From Sphingomonas_Q fennica_A (GTDB taxonomy: Bacteria; Pseudomonadota; Alphaproteobacteria; Sphingomonadales; Sphingomonadaceae), in contig JAQIJD010000001.1 of assembly GCA_036946415.1 (NCBI GenBank), positions 601,840 to 665,839 on the forward strand: 64,000 nt of DNA, in the 5' to 3' direction. The translations under genes were made by a program, and so were the position numbers. Numbering within the stretch: the stretch's first letter is position 1; every line of letters begins with the position of its first letter. The notes under the pieces were generated by a model, which was not told the origin of the DNA, did no database searches, and saw only the letters and a program-made list of their open reading frames with translations. Below are positions 17,257 to 27,059 of the stretch, one piece after another.

Positions 17257-18384
17257 CCACGATCGCCACCACCCATGTCGGCAGCCTGCCGCGCGGCCCC
17301 GAGCTGGTGCCGCTGCTGCGCGCGCGCGACCATGGCGAAAGCTACGACGCTGCCGAGTTCGACCGGCTGGTGCAGGCCGCGATCGACGAGGCGGTGGCCG
17401 CGCAGATCGCCGCCGGGGGTGACGATCGTGTCCGACGGCGAGATCGGCAAGATCGGCTATTCGACCTATATGCTCGAACGGCTGGAAGGCTTCGGCGGCC
17501 ATACCGACCGCTTCCCCGCCGCCGACCTTGCGCCGCTGCCCGAGCTGCGCAAGAAGCTGGCCGCGATCATGGGCGATCAGGATTTCACCCGCGCTTCGTG
17601 CATCGCCCCCGTCCGCCTGAAGACGCTGGAGCCGCTTGACGACGACATCCGCCGCTTCAAGGCGTCGCTCGACAAGAATGGCAAGGGCGCGCGCGCGTTC
17701 ATGAACGCCGCCTCGCCCGGCCTCATCACCGCTTTCCTCAAGAACGCTCATTATCCGAGCCACGAGGCCTATCTGGCCGATCTGGTCGATGCGATGCGGC
17801 CGGAATATGAGGCGATCGTCGCGGCGGGGTTCGACCTGCAACTCGATTGCCCCGATCTCGCCATGTCGCGCCACACCGGCTATCAGCACGAGAGCGAGGC
17901 GGACTTCCTGAAGATCGCCGCGGCCAACGTCGAGGCGCTGAATGCCGCCACCGCCAACATCCCGGCGGACAAGCTGCGCATGCACATCTGCTGGGGCAAT
18001 TACGAAGGGCCGCACGATCACGACATCCCGCTGGAGCGCGTGATCGACATCGTGCTGAAGGCGCGACCCTCCACCGTGCTGTTCGAGGGCGCCAACCCGC
18101 GCCACGAGCATGAGTGGACGGTGTGGCGCGATGCCGCCGTGCCGGACGACAAGGTGCTGGCGCCGGGCTGCATCGACACCTGCTCCAATTATCTGGAACA
18201 TCCCGAACTGATCGCCCAGCGGATAGAGCGGTTCATCGGAATCGTCGGCGCGGACCGGGTGATCGCGTCGACCGACTGCGGCTTCGGCACCTTCGCCGGC
18301 TATGGCAAGATCGATCCCGCGGTGACGTGGAAGAAGCTGGCGGCGCTGCGCGAGGGCGCGGACCTGGCGGCCGGCCGGAACTGA
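17253..18384 (+). pseudogene. Cobalamin-independent methionine synthase-like (MetE C-terminal type) methyltransferase, frameshifted
   Basis: Zn-dependent thiol methyltransferase of the UROD/MetE fold, stand-alone catalytic domain of about 376 residues. It begins at TTG 17253 (GGAG nine bases upstream) with TTHVGSLPR, the family N-terminus. A run of five G at 17415-17419 shifts the frame; removing one G joins AAQIAAG to VTIVSDGEIGK and restores the full protein to 18384. Zinc ligands remain: His and Cys of RMHICWGN, Glu of LFEGAN and Cys of STDCGFG. The substrate is not methionine synthesis by default; relatives act in coenzyme M chemistry or demethylation. The frameshift is probably a sequencing error, as every other family feature is intact. 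Confidence 0.82.
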
Positions 18385-18391
18385 TGCCACA

Positions 18392-18417
18392 CCCCCCTTC
18401 CCGGCCGGGAAGGGGGG
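18392..18417. terminator. Long perfect hairpin between convergent genes
   Basis: A 13-bp uninterrupted stem without loop bases (18392-18404 with 18405-18417) follows the MetE-like stop, and a second smaller hairpin precedes the convergent SnoaL gene stop. Likely terminator for both strands, though T-runs are absent. Confidence 0.55.
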
Positions 18418-18459
18418 ATCGGCCGGCCGGTCCTTTTCCCTGCCCTCGGGGAGGGCGGC

Positions 18460-18891
18460 TCAGCCGCGGAAGGTGAGGCTGCCGCGGCGTTCGGCGAAGC
18501 GCCAGCCCTCGGCCGTCTTCACGAACCGGTCCCGATAGGCGCCGATCAGCGGGCCGTTCGGATCGCGCTGCGGCAGGCCGCCGTCTTCCGCGGCGATGCC
18601 CGTGAACAGCAGGATGCCGCTCTCCGCGCGCGCCGCGGTCTCGCTCTCCACCGTCACGACGATGTTGAAGCAGACGTGGCGGCTGGCGCGCGCCGGGCGC
18701 GCGAGGAAGCTCGCCAAGATCGTATCGCGCCCCGTCACCGGCTGGTCAGGGGCGCTGGGCCGCGTCATCAGGCCGTCGTCGGCATAGAGGGTCGCCACCG
18801 CCGGCCAGTCCGCCCGGTCGTTGAGATTGGCGTAGAGATTGATGAGGCGCGTGCAATCCGCCTCGATCGCGCGCCGGGCGCCGTCTTCCAT
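18460..18891 (-). CDS. SnoaL-like / NTF2-fold protein
   Basis: 143 residues of the nuclear transport factor 2 / SnoaL_4 fold: ADCTRLINLYANLNDRADW opening helix, LYADDGLMTRPS, GRDTILASF and the closing strand GWRFAERRGSLTF. The family covers hydratases, isomerases and dehydratases in aromatic and steroid catabolism and many proteins without known function. The start at 18891 has GGAG eight bases upstream. It is convergent to the MetE-like gene and divergent from the TonB receptor, consistent with a small catabolic island. Catalytic role not provable here. Confidence 0.75.
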   Translation of the reverse strand: MEDGARRAIEADCTRLINLYANLNDRADWPAVATLYADDGLMTRPSAPDQPVTGRDTILASFLARPARASRHVCFNIVVTVESETAARAESGILLFTGIAAEDGGLPQRDPNGPLIGAYRDRFVKTAEGWRFAERRGSLTFRG

Positions 18892-19035
18892 GATGATCTC
18901 CGTTGCTGATCTGCCACGCCTGCCCGGCCATCGCATAAACCGGCGGGCGGCGTCTTGCACCGTATCTGAACCTGCGCTTTAGCGCGGGCAAGTGCCGCCC
19001 CCGGGCAAGGGCGCGGTTTCGGGAGGATGTTCAAG

Positions 19036-21459
19036 ATGTTGGTGCGCACATTCACACTCGGCCTGCTGGCCGCTTCGACCAGCGTCTTCGCGCAGACCGC
19101 GCCGGAGATGAACGCCCCGGTGGAAGAGGCCGCCCCCGGCGAGATCATCGTCACCGCCGCGAAGCGCGAACAGTCGTTGCAGGACGTGTCGCTGGCCGTC
19201 ACCGCCGTCGGGGCCGACCGGCTCCAGACCAATCAGGTCAACAGCCTGCAGGATCTGCAAACGATCGTGCCGACGGTCAATTTCGGCAACGACTTCAACC
19301 AGGCCAAGATCTTCATCCGCGGCGTCGGCGCCAACACCTCGACGACGGGTTCGTCTACCGGCGTCGCCCTCCACATCGACGGCGCCTATGTGGCGCGGGC
19401 CGAGGCGCAGTTGACCTCGCTGTTCGATCTGGAGCGGGTGGAGGTGCTGCGCGGGCCGCAGGGCACGCTCTACGGGCGCAATGCGGTGGGCGGTTCGGTC
19501 AACCTCATCTCGGCCAAGCCGACGCGCGACCTGTCCGGCTATGCGCGCCTCACCTACGGCAATTACAACCAGCTTATCGGCGAGGCGGCGATCGCCGGGC
19601 CGATCACCGAGAACATCCTGTTCCGCGTCGCCGCCAAGACGGAGGATCGCGACGGCTACGGCATGAACCCGGTTTCAGGTGCGGATGTGGACGATCTGAA
19701 GCGCCGCATGGCGCGCGCCCAGCTGCGCTTCATCATGGGCGACCGCACCGACCTGCTTCTGTCGGGCGAGTTCTTCCGGCAGGACGACAGCTCGGGCGCG
19801 GTGCATTTCCTGCGCGCCAGCTTCCCCGGCGTGGCGCGGCTCGCGCCGCTCGGCGTCGGTGGCTATGCGGTCCGCCCGCGCGATCTCGCCACCGAGAGCC
19901 AGCCGGGCACCGACACCAAGAGCTATGCCGGCACCGCCACCTTCCGCCACGAGCTGACGGATGCGCTGAGCCTCACCAACATCTTCAACTATCGCCGCTT
20001 CAAGTCGTCGCTCTATCAGGATCTCGATCTGTCGGCGGTGATCGAGGGCTTCCCGTTCAACGGCCAGCCGACGACGGTGCAGGAACGGCGGATCGACAGC
20101 AAGCAATGGTCGAACGAATTGCAGCTGAACTACACGTCCGATTTCGTGAACGTGGTGGTCGGCGGCTTCTACTTCCATGAGCGGCAGCGCCCGATCGACA
20201 ACGTCGGCTACCAGCGCCGCAACGGCCTCGCCACCAACATCGGCGCGATCCAGCGCGCGGGCATCGACCTCGCTTACGCTTATTCGCTGTGCGGCTACGG
20301 GCCGGGCACCGTGGCGGGCACGATCATCGCGCCGAAGCGCGTCTGCACCCGCTCGAACCTCGGCACGTCGGCCTATGCCGCCTTCGGTCAGGCGAACGTC
20401 GATCTCGGCCTGTTCTCGGACGGTCTGGCCGGGTTCAGCCTAAAGCTGGGCGGTCGCTACAGCCGCGAGCGCGCCTCGTCCGAAAATCCCAGCATCATCA
20501 TCGGCGCTTACTCGGCCGCCAATCCCGGCGGTACCGTCGTCGCCCGGCCGACCGCGGCCGAGACGCGCCGTTCGCGCGTGTTCAAGGATTTCACCCCCGA
20601 AGTCGGCGCGCAGTGGGAGCCGAGCCGCGACCTGCTCGTCTATTATACCTATTCGGAAGGCTTCAAGGCGGGTTCGGGCGAGAATGCCTCCGGCTCGACC
20701 ACGATCGTCGATCCCGAGACGATCAAGAACCACGAAGCGGGCGTGAAGGCGACGCTGATCGACCGCAAGCTGACCGTGAACGTCGCGGCCTATTCCTACA
20801 AGCTGGACGGGTTGCAGCTGAACAAGACGATCGCCGGTCCGCCGACCGGCATCGGCTACATCACCATCTTCGACAATGCCGCGCGCACCAAGGCCAAGGG
20901 CGTCGAGGTGGAGGCGTTCGGATCGCCGGCGGACGGCATCCGCTTCTCGGGCGGCGTCTCCTATACCGACGCGAAGTTCGCGGATTATCTGACGACCGAT
21001 CCGCTCAACCCCGCCAACGTCAACACGCCGGGCGTGCCGGTCTACAATGTCGTCACCAACCCCAATCCGACCGCCTTCGGCGCGCCGGGCAGCGGCAACA
21101 TCCAGCTGCGCGGCAATCGCACCCGCAACACGCCGAAGTGGGCGTGGAATATCCACGGCGAGTGGGACGTGCCGCTGAACCTCGGCGACGGCGTGCTGAC
21201 CGCGCAGGGCGACGTGAGCCACAAGAGCCGGGTGTTCTTCTCCGAGTTCGAGCGCGATATCGAAAGCGCCCGGGCTTACACCTTCGTCGATGCCGGCCTC
21301 GGCTATCGCAACGGGCCGGTGCGCGTGCAGGCGTGGGTGAAGAACCTGTTCGACGTGGATCGCGCCTCCTCCACTTTCGCGCTGGCGACGGGCCGGCTGA
21401 TCGGCGTCACCTACCTGCCGCCGCGCACCTATGGCGGCACGATCGGCTACACTTTCTGA
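19036..21459 (+). CDS. TonB-dependent outer membrane receptor
   Basis: Energised outer-membrane importer, 807 residues. Signal peptide (cleavage near VFAQT), a TonB-box-like EIIVTA segment, then plug domain (QSLQDVSLAVTAV, LRGPQGTLYGRNAVGGSVNLIS) and a beta-barrel ending in the aromatic terminal strand GGTIGYTF needed for BAM recognition. It is of the long OMR class that sphingomonads use for plant and aromatic compounds rather than siderophores. Start taken as the second ATG (19036), nine bases from GGAGG; the ATG at 19027 abuts the ribosome site. Gene neighbours (MFS carrier, MetE-like enzyme, SnoaL protein) hint at a shared substrate. Confidence 0.92.
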   Translation: MLVRTFTLGLLAASTSVFAQTAPEMNAPVEEAAPGEIIVTAAKREQSLQDVSLAVTAVGADRLQTNQVNSLQDLQTIVPTVNFGNDFNQAKIFIRGVGANTSTTGSSTGVALHIDGAYVARAEAQLTSLFDLERVEVLRGPQGTLYGRNAVGGSVNLISAKPTRDLSGYARLTYGNYNQLIGEAAIAGPITENILFRVAAKTEDRDGYGMNPVSGADVDDLKRRMARAQLRFIMGDRTDLLLSGEFFRQDDSSGAVHFLRASFPGVARLAPLGVGGYAVRPRDLATESQPGTDTKSYAGTATFRHELTDALSLTNIFNYRRFKSSLYQDLDLSAVIEGFPFNGQPTTVQERRIDSKQWSNELQLNYTSDFVNVVVGGFYFHERQRPIDNVGYQRRNGLATNIGAIQRAGIDLAYAYSLCGYGPGTVAGTIIAPKRVCTRSNLGTSAYAAFGQANVDLGLFSDGLAGFSLKLGGRYSRERASSENPSIIIGAYSAANPGGTVVARPTAAETRRSRVFKDFTPEVGAQWEPSRDLLVYYTYSEGFKAGSGENASGSTTIVDPETIKNHEAGVKATLIDRKLTVNVAAYSYKLDGLQLNKTIAGPPTGIGYITIFDNAARTKAKGVEVEAFGSPADGIRFSGGVSYTDAKFADYLTTDPLNPANVNTPGVPVYNVVTNPNPTAFGAPGSGNIQLRGNRTRNTPKWAWNIHGEWDVPLNLGDGVLTAQGDVSHKSRVFFSEFERDIESARAYTFVDAGLGYRNGPVRVQAWVKNLFDVDRASSTFALATGRLIGVTYLPPRTYGGTIGYTF

Positions 21460-21500
21460 TCCGTCATTCTCCTCATAGACGGAGGGGCAGGGTAATCGGA

Positions 21501-21606
21501 CGCCCCTCCCCTTCAAGGGAGGGGATGGGGGTGGGGCCTGTCCTCCTCATGGCGCTGGGGGTTGTCGACACGCCCCACCCCAACCCCTCCCCTGAAGGGG
21601 AGGGGC
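21501..21606. repeat. Palindromic intergenic repeat, family I (variant copy)
   Basis: Inverted repeat between the TonB receptor and the convergent Mfd-like gene. The left hairpin CCCTCCCCTTCAAGGGAGGGG and the right hairpin CCCCTCCCCTGAAGGGGAGGGG flank a GGGTGGGG / CCCCACCC pair. Arm sequences differ slightly from the 3963 copy (GGGGTGGGG in place of GGTGGGTTCG). It ends at the Mfd stop codon. Confidence 0.8.
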
Positions 21607-24600
21607 TCATGAAGTAAGCGTTTCCAGCACCTCCGCCACCCGGGCGAGGCGCTCGGCCGGTTCCTCGATCCGCTCCGCCAGCACCCAGCGGCCCTTGCGC
21701 TCCTCGAGCCCCGCCGCCGCGGCATCGCCGCCAAAATCGCGGCGGGGGGTGAAGGCGATGGCGCCCGGCCCCGCGTCGATGCGGGCGATGCGGGCGGAGC
21801 AGGCGAGCAGGCGGATGCGGGCGACCGCGAGCAGCGTCGCGGCCTCTTCCGGCAGCGTGCCGAACCGGTCCTCCAATTCCGCCTCGAACGCGTCCAGCCC
21901 CTCCGCATCGGCGATGCGCGACAGGCGGGCGTAGAGCGTCACCCGCACCTCCGCCTCGGGCACCCATTCGGCGGGCAGGCTGCCGGCAAGGCCGACGTTC
22001 AGTTCGGGCGTCCAGCGTTCCACCGTTTCGCCGCGCGCCTGGCGCAGCGCGGCTTCCAGCAGGTGCTGGTAGAGATCGGTGCCGATCAGCTTCATGTGCC
22101 CGGCCTGCGCCTCGCCCAGCAGGTCGCCCGCGCCGCGCATGTCGAGATCGCGCGCGCTGATCGCGAAGCCCGCGCCCAGCCGGTCGAACGCCTGCAAGGT
22201 GCGTAGCCGCTGGAGCGTGCGCGGCGCGATCTCGGCATCCGAATCGGTCAGCAGCAGCACCTGCCCGCGCCGGCTGCCGCGCCCGACGCGGCCGCGGAGC
22301 TGATGAAGCTGGGATAGGCCGAAACGGTCGGCCCGCCAGATCGCCATCGTGTTGGCGCGCGGCACGTCCAGCCCCGCCTCGATGATGTTGGTGGCGAGCA
22401 GCACGTCCCCGTCGCCGCGGCCGAAGCGGACCATCGCCTCGTCGATCTCGTCCGCTGGCATCTTGCCGTGCGCCTGCAATAGCTCCAACTCGGGCACCAG
22501 CTTGCCCAGTTCGGCCGCGAGGCGGGCCATGTCTTCGATCCGCGGCACGACGACGAAGCTCTGCCCGCCGCGGCTGCGCTCGCGCAGCAGCGCGGTGCGC
22601 AGCGTATCGGGGTCGTAGGGGCCGACGGCGGTGCGGATCGGCTGGCGGCGGGCGGGCGGCGTCGCGATCACCGACAATTGCTGGAGGCCGATCAGTGCGG
22701 TCTGCAGCGTGCGCGGGATCGGCGTGGCGCTGAGGGTCAGCACATGGCCCGCGCCCAGATCGCGCAGCCGCTGCTTGTCGGCCGTGCCGAAACGCTGTTC
22801 CTCGTCGATCACCACCAGCGCGAGATCGCTGTAGGCGATGCCCTTGCCCGCCACCGCGCCCGTGCCGACGACGATGCCGATCGAACCATCGGCGAGGCCC
22901 GCCTTCACCCGCTTGCGCTCGGTAGCGGACGAGAGGCGCGACAGGCCGGCGACGGCGATGCCCGTCCCCTCGAACCGTGCCGAGACGCTTTCGAGATGCT
23001 GGCGGGCGAGGACGGTGGTGGGGGCGGCGATGGCGACCTGCTTGCCCGCCAGCGCGGCGAGGGCAGCGGCGCGCAACGCCACCTCCGTCTTGCCATAGCC
23101 GACGTCGCCGATGACGAGGCGGTCCATCGGCTTGCCCGACGCCAGATCGTCACGCACCGCGGCGATGGCGCGCGCCTGATCGGCGGTCTCGGTGAAGGGG
23201 AAGCCGGCGGCGAAGCGTTCGTAGGCGGCGGGATCGGGCGCGAGCGCGGGGGCGGCGCGGCCGGCGCGCGCGGCGGCGAGTTCGGTCAGGCCGCGCGCGC
23301 TTTCGGCGATGGCGGCGTCGATCGCGCCGCGCCGCTTCTGCCAGCTCGCGCCGTCGAGCCGGTCGAGCGTCACCGCCTCCTCGTCCGCGCCGTAGCGCCA
23401 GATGCGGTCGGCCTCGGCCACGGGCACCAGCCGTCGTCCGCCGTCGGCATAGCGCAGCGCGATGGCGTCGCCCTCGGTGGCGCCGTCGGCGGCGGGCAGG
23501 GGTTCGAGGCCGTCGACCACGCCGAGGCCATGGTCCTCGTGCACCACCACGTCGCCGATGCGGATGTCGCCCTGATCGAACAGGCCGGTATCGGTGGGGC
23601 CGGCGGCGGCGGCCTCGGCATCGGCGCGGCTGCCGAGCAGGTCCGCGGCAGCCACGACCAGCACGCCCGGCCTTGCGAAACCGCGATCGGCGGGCATCGC
23701 CAGCAGGGAGAGGCCGGGCGCCGCCTCCGCCCAGCCGGCGATCGCGCGGGCTTCGGCACGGCACGCCGTCTCTATCCGCGGGCGGAGGAAGCGGAGGTCG
23801 CGCGCGGCGCCGGCGATGACGATCCGGTCGCCGGCTACGAGCGCCGCCTTAGCCAATTTGGTGAAGGCGCGGAGCGGCGCCTTTTGCTCGACGAAGCGCG
23901 GGATGGCCTCGGCGTCGGCCGGGGGTAGGCTGTCGCGCGCGGCGGCGGCCTCGGCCCAGCGATCGGCGCCTGCGATGTCCTGCAAGGCCCGGCGCGGGCG
24001 GCGGGCGGCGGCATCGGCGGCGAGCGCCAGGAAGCGCGTGCGCCGGTCGGCGGCAGCGGCTTCCTCGGACAGGCGGGCGGCGGGGAGATGATCGATGAGG
24101 AGCACGCCCTCGCCCAGCGGCGGCTCGCTCACCCGGCCGAGTTCGAGCCGCGCGATGTCGGCGTCGCTCAATTGCGTCACGGGATCGTAGCTGCGGATGC
24201 GCGCGACCTTTCCGTCCTCCACCTCGATGCGGACGGGGCAGGGGCGATCGGCGGGGAAGACGTCGATCACCTGGCCCCGCGCCGCCACCTCGCCCGGCTC
24301 GTCGACGCGCTCGTCGGCGAGATAGCCGAGGTCGATCAGCGCGGCGGCGAAGGCGGGAATGTCGAGCGCGGCGCCGGGTTCGACGGTCGGCGGCGCGGCG
24401 TCGAAGGCGGCGGGCGGCGGCACCAGCCGCGCGGTCGCCTCCGCCGTGGTGACGAGCGCGATCGGCGCGCGCGGCTTCGCCTCGACCGCCAGCCGCACCG
24501 CCCGGAGCGCCGCCACCCGCTGGCCGACGTTGCCGGGGGACGCGGGGGCGGCATCGCCGGGCAGGGCATCGCTGCCGGGGCACATGGCGACGACCGCCTG

Positions 24601-24750
24601 CGGCATCGCCGCGGCCAATGCGCGCCCGATCGCGGCGGCGCGCACCTCGTCGGCGGCGATGTGGATCACGTCCCCCTCGCGCAAGGCATCGGCCAGCGCG
24701 AGCGCGGTCGCGGCGATGCCTGCGGCGGGGGCAGGGGCGTCATCGGGCAT
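21607..24750 (-). CDS. mfd: Mfd-like transcription-repair coupling helicase (short form)
   Basis: SF2 translocase related to Mfd, which releases stalled RNA polymerase and recruits UvrA. 1047 residues from ATG 24750: N-terminal UvrB-like region, a CarD-like RNA polymerase interaction module (IRIGDVVVHEDHGLGVVDG, about 400), Walker A GDVGYGKTEVALRA (about 550), DEEQRFG (about 648), motif NIIEAGLDVPRANT and the RGRVGRG motif, then a C-terminal TRCF domain. It is about 100 residues shorter than typical Mfd, has Tyr where most Mfd proteins have Phe in the Walker A loop, and its N-terminal region is weakly conserved. It may be the sole Mfd or a divergent paralogue; the rest of the genome would decide. 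Divergent N-terminal extension into the repeat was rejected as start. Confidence 0.8.
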   Translation of the reverse strand: MPDDAPAPAAGIAATALALADALREGDVIHIAADEVRAAAIGRALAAAMPQAVVAMCPGSDALPGDAAPASPGNVGQRVAALRAVRLAVEAKPRAPIALVTTAEATARLVPPPAAFDAAPPTVEPGAALDIPAFAAALIDLGYLADERVDEPGEVAARGQVIDVFPADRPCPVRIEVEDGKVARIRSYDPVTQLSDADIARLELGRVSEPPLGEGVLLIDHLPAARLSEEAAAADRRTRFLALAADAAARRPRRALQDIAGADRWAEAAAARDSLPPADAEAIPRFVEQKAPLRAFTKLAKAALVAGDRIVIAGAARDLRFLRPRIETACRAEARAIAGWAEAAPGLSLLAMPADRGFARPGVLVVAAADLLGSRADAEAAAAGPTDTGLFDQGDIRIGDVVVHEDHGLGVVDGLEPLPAADGATEGDAIALRYADGGRRLVPVAEADRIWRYGADEEAVTLDRLDGASWQKRRGAIDAAIAESARGLTELAAARAGRAAPALAPDPAAYERFAAGFPFTETADQARAIAAVRDDLASGKPMDRLVIGDVGYGKTEVALRAAALAALAGKQVAIAAPTTVLARQHLESVSARFEGTGIAVAGLSRLSSATERKRVKAGLADGSIGIVVGTGAVAGKGIAYSDLALVVIDEEQRFGTADKQRLRDLGAGHVLTLSATPIPRTLQTALIGLQQLSVIATPPARRQPIRTAVGPYDPDTLRTALLRERSRGGQSFVVVPRIEDMARLAAELGKLVPELELLQAHGKMPADEIDEAMVRFGRGDGDVLLATNIIEAGLDVPRANTMAIWRADRFGLSQLHQLRGRVGRGSRRGQVLLLTDSDAEIAPRTLQRLRTLQAFDRLGAGFAISARDLDMRGAGDLLGEAQAGHMKLIGTDLYQHLLEAALRQARGETVERWTPELNVGLAGSLPAEWVPEAEVRVTLYARLSRIADAEGLDAFEAELEDRFGTLPEEAATLLAVARIRLLACSARIARIDAGPGAIAFTPRRDFGGDAAAAGLEERKGRWVLAERIEEPAERLARVAEVLETLTS

Positions 24751-24954
24751 CGCGGGCTTTCGATCGAGGGGGCGCAGGGAGATCGCTGCGACAGGAGGCC
24801 GGAGAACGGGCGCCGGGGCGGTGGCGTTCCATGCGGCTTCTGCGGGCGAGGAGGGGGGCGGGTTCCCTTTCGATGCAGAATGGCATCGCGGTCGGAACGG
24901 TGCCGAAGTTACGCCTGCCGAGGACGAATCGGCCTGCGGCTTGAGCGTGGGAGG

Positions 24955-25059
24955 CTCCCCTCCCTGAAAGGGAGGGGCTGGGGTGGGTTGCTCGCGATAC
25001 GCGGTACCGCCCGCCAACCGGCGAACCCACCCCCGACCCCTCCCTTTCAGGGAGGGGAG
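24955..25059. repeat. Palindromic intergenic repeat, family I (complete copy)
   Basis: Nearly identical in arms to the 3963 copy (CTCCCCTCCCTGAAAGGGAG hairpin, GGTGGGTT, matching right arm) with a different centre. It lies in the 316-bp gap 24751-25066 upstream of the Mfd-like gene and downstream of an SDR gene; the remaining about 200 bases next to the Mfd start hold no visible gene and probably its promoter. Confidence 0.85.
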
Positions 25060-25066
25060 CGCGCGC

Positions 25067-25849
25067 CTATTCCGCGGTGCCCGGCTCGGCCATCGCGCGG
25101 TGGCGTTCGGCCAGCACCGCATTGGGGGTGACGTTCGCGACGGCGGACTGGACCTTGTTCTTCCAGCCGGAGACGATGCTCGCCTTGCCGGCCATCAGCG
25201 CATCCCAGCCGTCCTTCGCCACGTCGGCCGGATCGCTCTTGCTGTCGCTGGCGCCGACCGAGGTGTCGAGCATCTCGCCGCGGGCGAAGAATTCGGTCTC
25301 GACCGGGCCGGGCATCAGGTTGGTGATCGTCAGCCCGTCGGCATCCTTCAGCTCGTTCTGGATCGCGGCGACGAAGCTGTCCACGAACGCCTTGGTGCCG
25401 TTGTAGACCGCCTGGAAGCTGCCGGGGATGTAGCCGGCGATCGATCCCGTCACCAGCACCTTGCCGTCGTTGCGCGCGGCCATGTCCTTCAGGACGTTCT
25501 GCAACAGGTAGAGCGTGCCGACGATGTTGGTATCGACGACGTGGCGCCATTTCTCGACCGGCTGGTCGAGAAAGGCGTGGCCGAGGCCGCGGCCGGCGTT
25601 GGCGCAGAGCAGGTCGATGCGGCGGCCGCCGGCGGCGGCGAGCAGGCGATCGACCCCTTCGGTCGTCGCCAGATCGGCTTCGACCGGGGTGACGGTGGTG
25701 CCGTGCTGGCGGATGTCGGCGGCGGCGGACTCGATCAGTGGCTCGTCGGCCGCCACGATCACGTCATAGCCGTTCTGCGCGGCGAGCTGGGCGAGTTCGA
25801 AGCCGATGCCGGTCGAGGCGCCGGTGACGATGGCGAGTTTGTCGGCCAT
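25067..25849 (-). CDS. Short-chain dehydrogenase/reductase
   Basis: Classical SDR, 260 residues: NAD(P) motif TGASTGIG (about 9-16), NAG of LCANAGRG, and the catalytic Ser-Tyr-Lys set in VTGSIAGYIPGSFQAVYNGTK (Tyr-x-x-x-Lys). Start at 25849 with AAGGAT eight bases upstream. It forms a run of same-strand genes with a Zn-alcohol dehydrogenase (26 bases away) and an SRPBCC protein, a grouping that suggests stress or xenobiotic metabolism. Substrate unknown. Confidence 0.88.
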   Translation of the reverse strand: MADKLAIVTGASTGIGFELAQLAAQNGYDVIVAADEPLIESAAADIRQHGTTVTPVEADLATTEGVDRLLAAAGGRRIDLLCANAGRGLGHAFLDQPVEKWRHVVDTNIVGTLYLLQNVLKDMAARNDGKVLVTGSIAGYIPGSFQAVYNGTKAFVDSFVAAIQNELKDADGLTITNLMPGPVETEFFARGEMLDTSVGASDSKSDPADVAKDGWDALMAGKASIVSGWKNKVQSAVANVTPNAVLAERHRAMAEPGTAE

Positions 25850-25874
25850 TCTGGATATCCTTCGCGAAAGGGGG

Positions 25875-27056
25875 TCAGGCTGCAAGGCCCGGCTTCAGGA
25901 CGACTTTGGTGACGGTGTCCTGATCGTCGTGGAACATGCGGTAGCCGTCGGGCGCCTCCTCCAGCGGCAGGCGGTGGCTGATGAGGAAGGTGGTATCGAT
26001 CTTCCCCTCCATGATCGCGTTGAGGAGGCCGGGCAGATAATGCTGGACGTGGGTCTGCCCCGTCTTCAGCGTCAGCCCCTTCTCCATCAGCGCGCCGAGC
26101 GGGAACTTGTCGACGAAGCCGCCATAGACGGCCGGCATCGAGACGCGGCCGCCCTTGCGGCACGCCAGGATCGCCTGGCGGATGGCGTGCGGCCGATCGG
26201 TGCCGAGGAAGGTGGACGCCTTGATCTGGTCGATCACATTGTCCGCGAAGAAGCCGTGCGCTTCGAGGCCGACCGAATCGATCACCGCATCGGGGCCGAT
26301 CCCGCCGGTCATCAGCATCAGCGCCTCGTAGGTGGCGGTCTGCTCGAAATTGATCGTCTCCGCGCCGAATTTCTTCGCCAGCGCCAGCCGGTTGGGGAAA
26401 TGGTCGATCGCGATCACCCGCTCCGCCCCCATCAGGAAGGCAGACTGGACGGCAAACAGGCCGACCGGCCCGCAGCCCCAGACGGCGACGGTGTCGCCCG
26501 GCTCGATCTGGGCATTTTCCGCCGCCATCCAGCCGGTCGGCAGGATGTCCGACAGGAACAGCACCTTCTCGTCATCCACCCCGTCCGGGATCACGATCGG
26601 ACCGACATCGGAGAAGGGCACGCGCACATATTCGGCCTGTCCGCCGGCATAGCCGCCGGTCATGTGGCTGTAGCCGAACAGGCCTGCCATCGGCTGGCCA
26701 TACAGCTCCTGCGCGATGTCCTGATTGTCGGCGGGCAGGCCGTTCTCGCACGCCGAATATTGGTGCTTGCCGCAATGGTAGCAGCTGCCGCACGAGATGG
26801 TAAAGGGCACCACCACGCGCTGGCCCTTCTTCAGCGTCGACTTCGCGCCGACATCGACCACCTCGCCCATGAATTCATGGCCGAGGATGTCGCCGGCCTG
26901 CATCGTCGGGATATAGCCATCGTAGAGGTGAAGGTCCGATCCGCAGATCGCGGTCGAGGTGATGCGAATGATCGCGTCGCGGGGATTGACGATCTCGGGA
27001 TCGGGGACGGTATCGACGCGGACGTCATGTTTGCCGTGCCAGGTGAGTGCGCGCAT
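25875..27056 (-). CDS. Zinc-dependent alcohol dehydrogenase (formaldehyde dehydrogenase-like MDR)
   Basis: 393-residue medium-chain dehydrogenase. Catalytic zinc site: Cys of TAICGSDLH, GHEFMGEV, and structural zinc cysteines CGSCYHCGKHQYSACE. Rossmann motif VWGCGPVGLFA (about 190-200). The insert after the structural zinc lobe (GYSHMTGGYAGGQAEYVRVPFSD) resembles the glutathione-independent formaldehyde dehydrogenase subgroup. Placed between an SDR and, three bases upstream, an SRPBCC gene. Alcohol or aldehyde identity cannot be read. Confidence 0.88.
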   Translation of the reverse strand: MRALTWHGKHDVRVDTVPDPEIVNPRDAIIRITSTAICGSDLHLYDGYIPTMQAGDILGHEFMGEVVDVGAKSTLKKGQRVVVPFTISCGSCYHCGKHQYSACENGLPADNQDIAQELYGQPMAGLFGYSHMTGGYAGGQAEYVRVPFSDVGPIVIPDGVDDEKVLFLSDILPTGWMAAENAQIEPGDTVAVWGCGPVGLFAVQSAFLMGAERVIAIDHFPNRLALAKKFGAETINFEQTATYEALMLMTGGIGPDAVIDSVGLEAHGFFADNVIDQIKASTFLGTDRPHAIRQAILACRKGGRVSMPAVYGGFVDKFPLGALMEKGLTLKTGQTHVQHYLPGLLNAIMEGKIDTTFLISHRLPLEEAPDGYRMFHDDQDTVTKVVLKPGLAA

Positions 27057-27059
27057 CGG

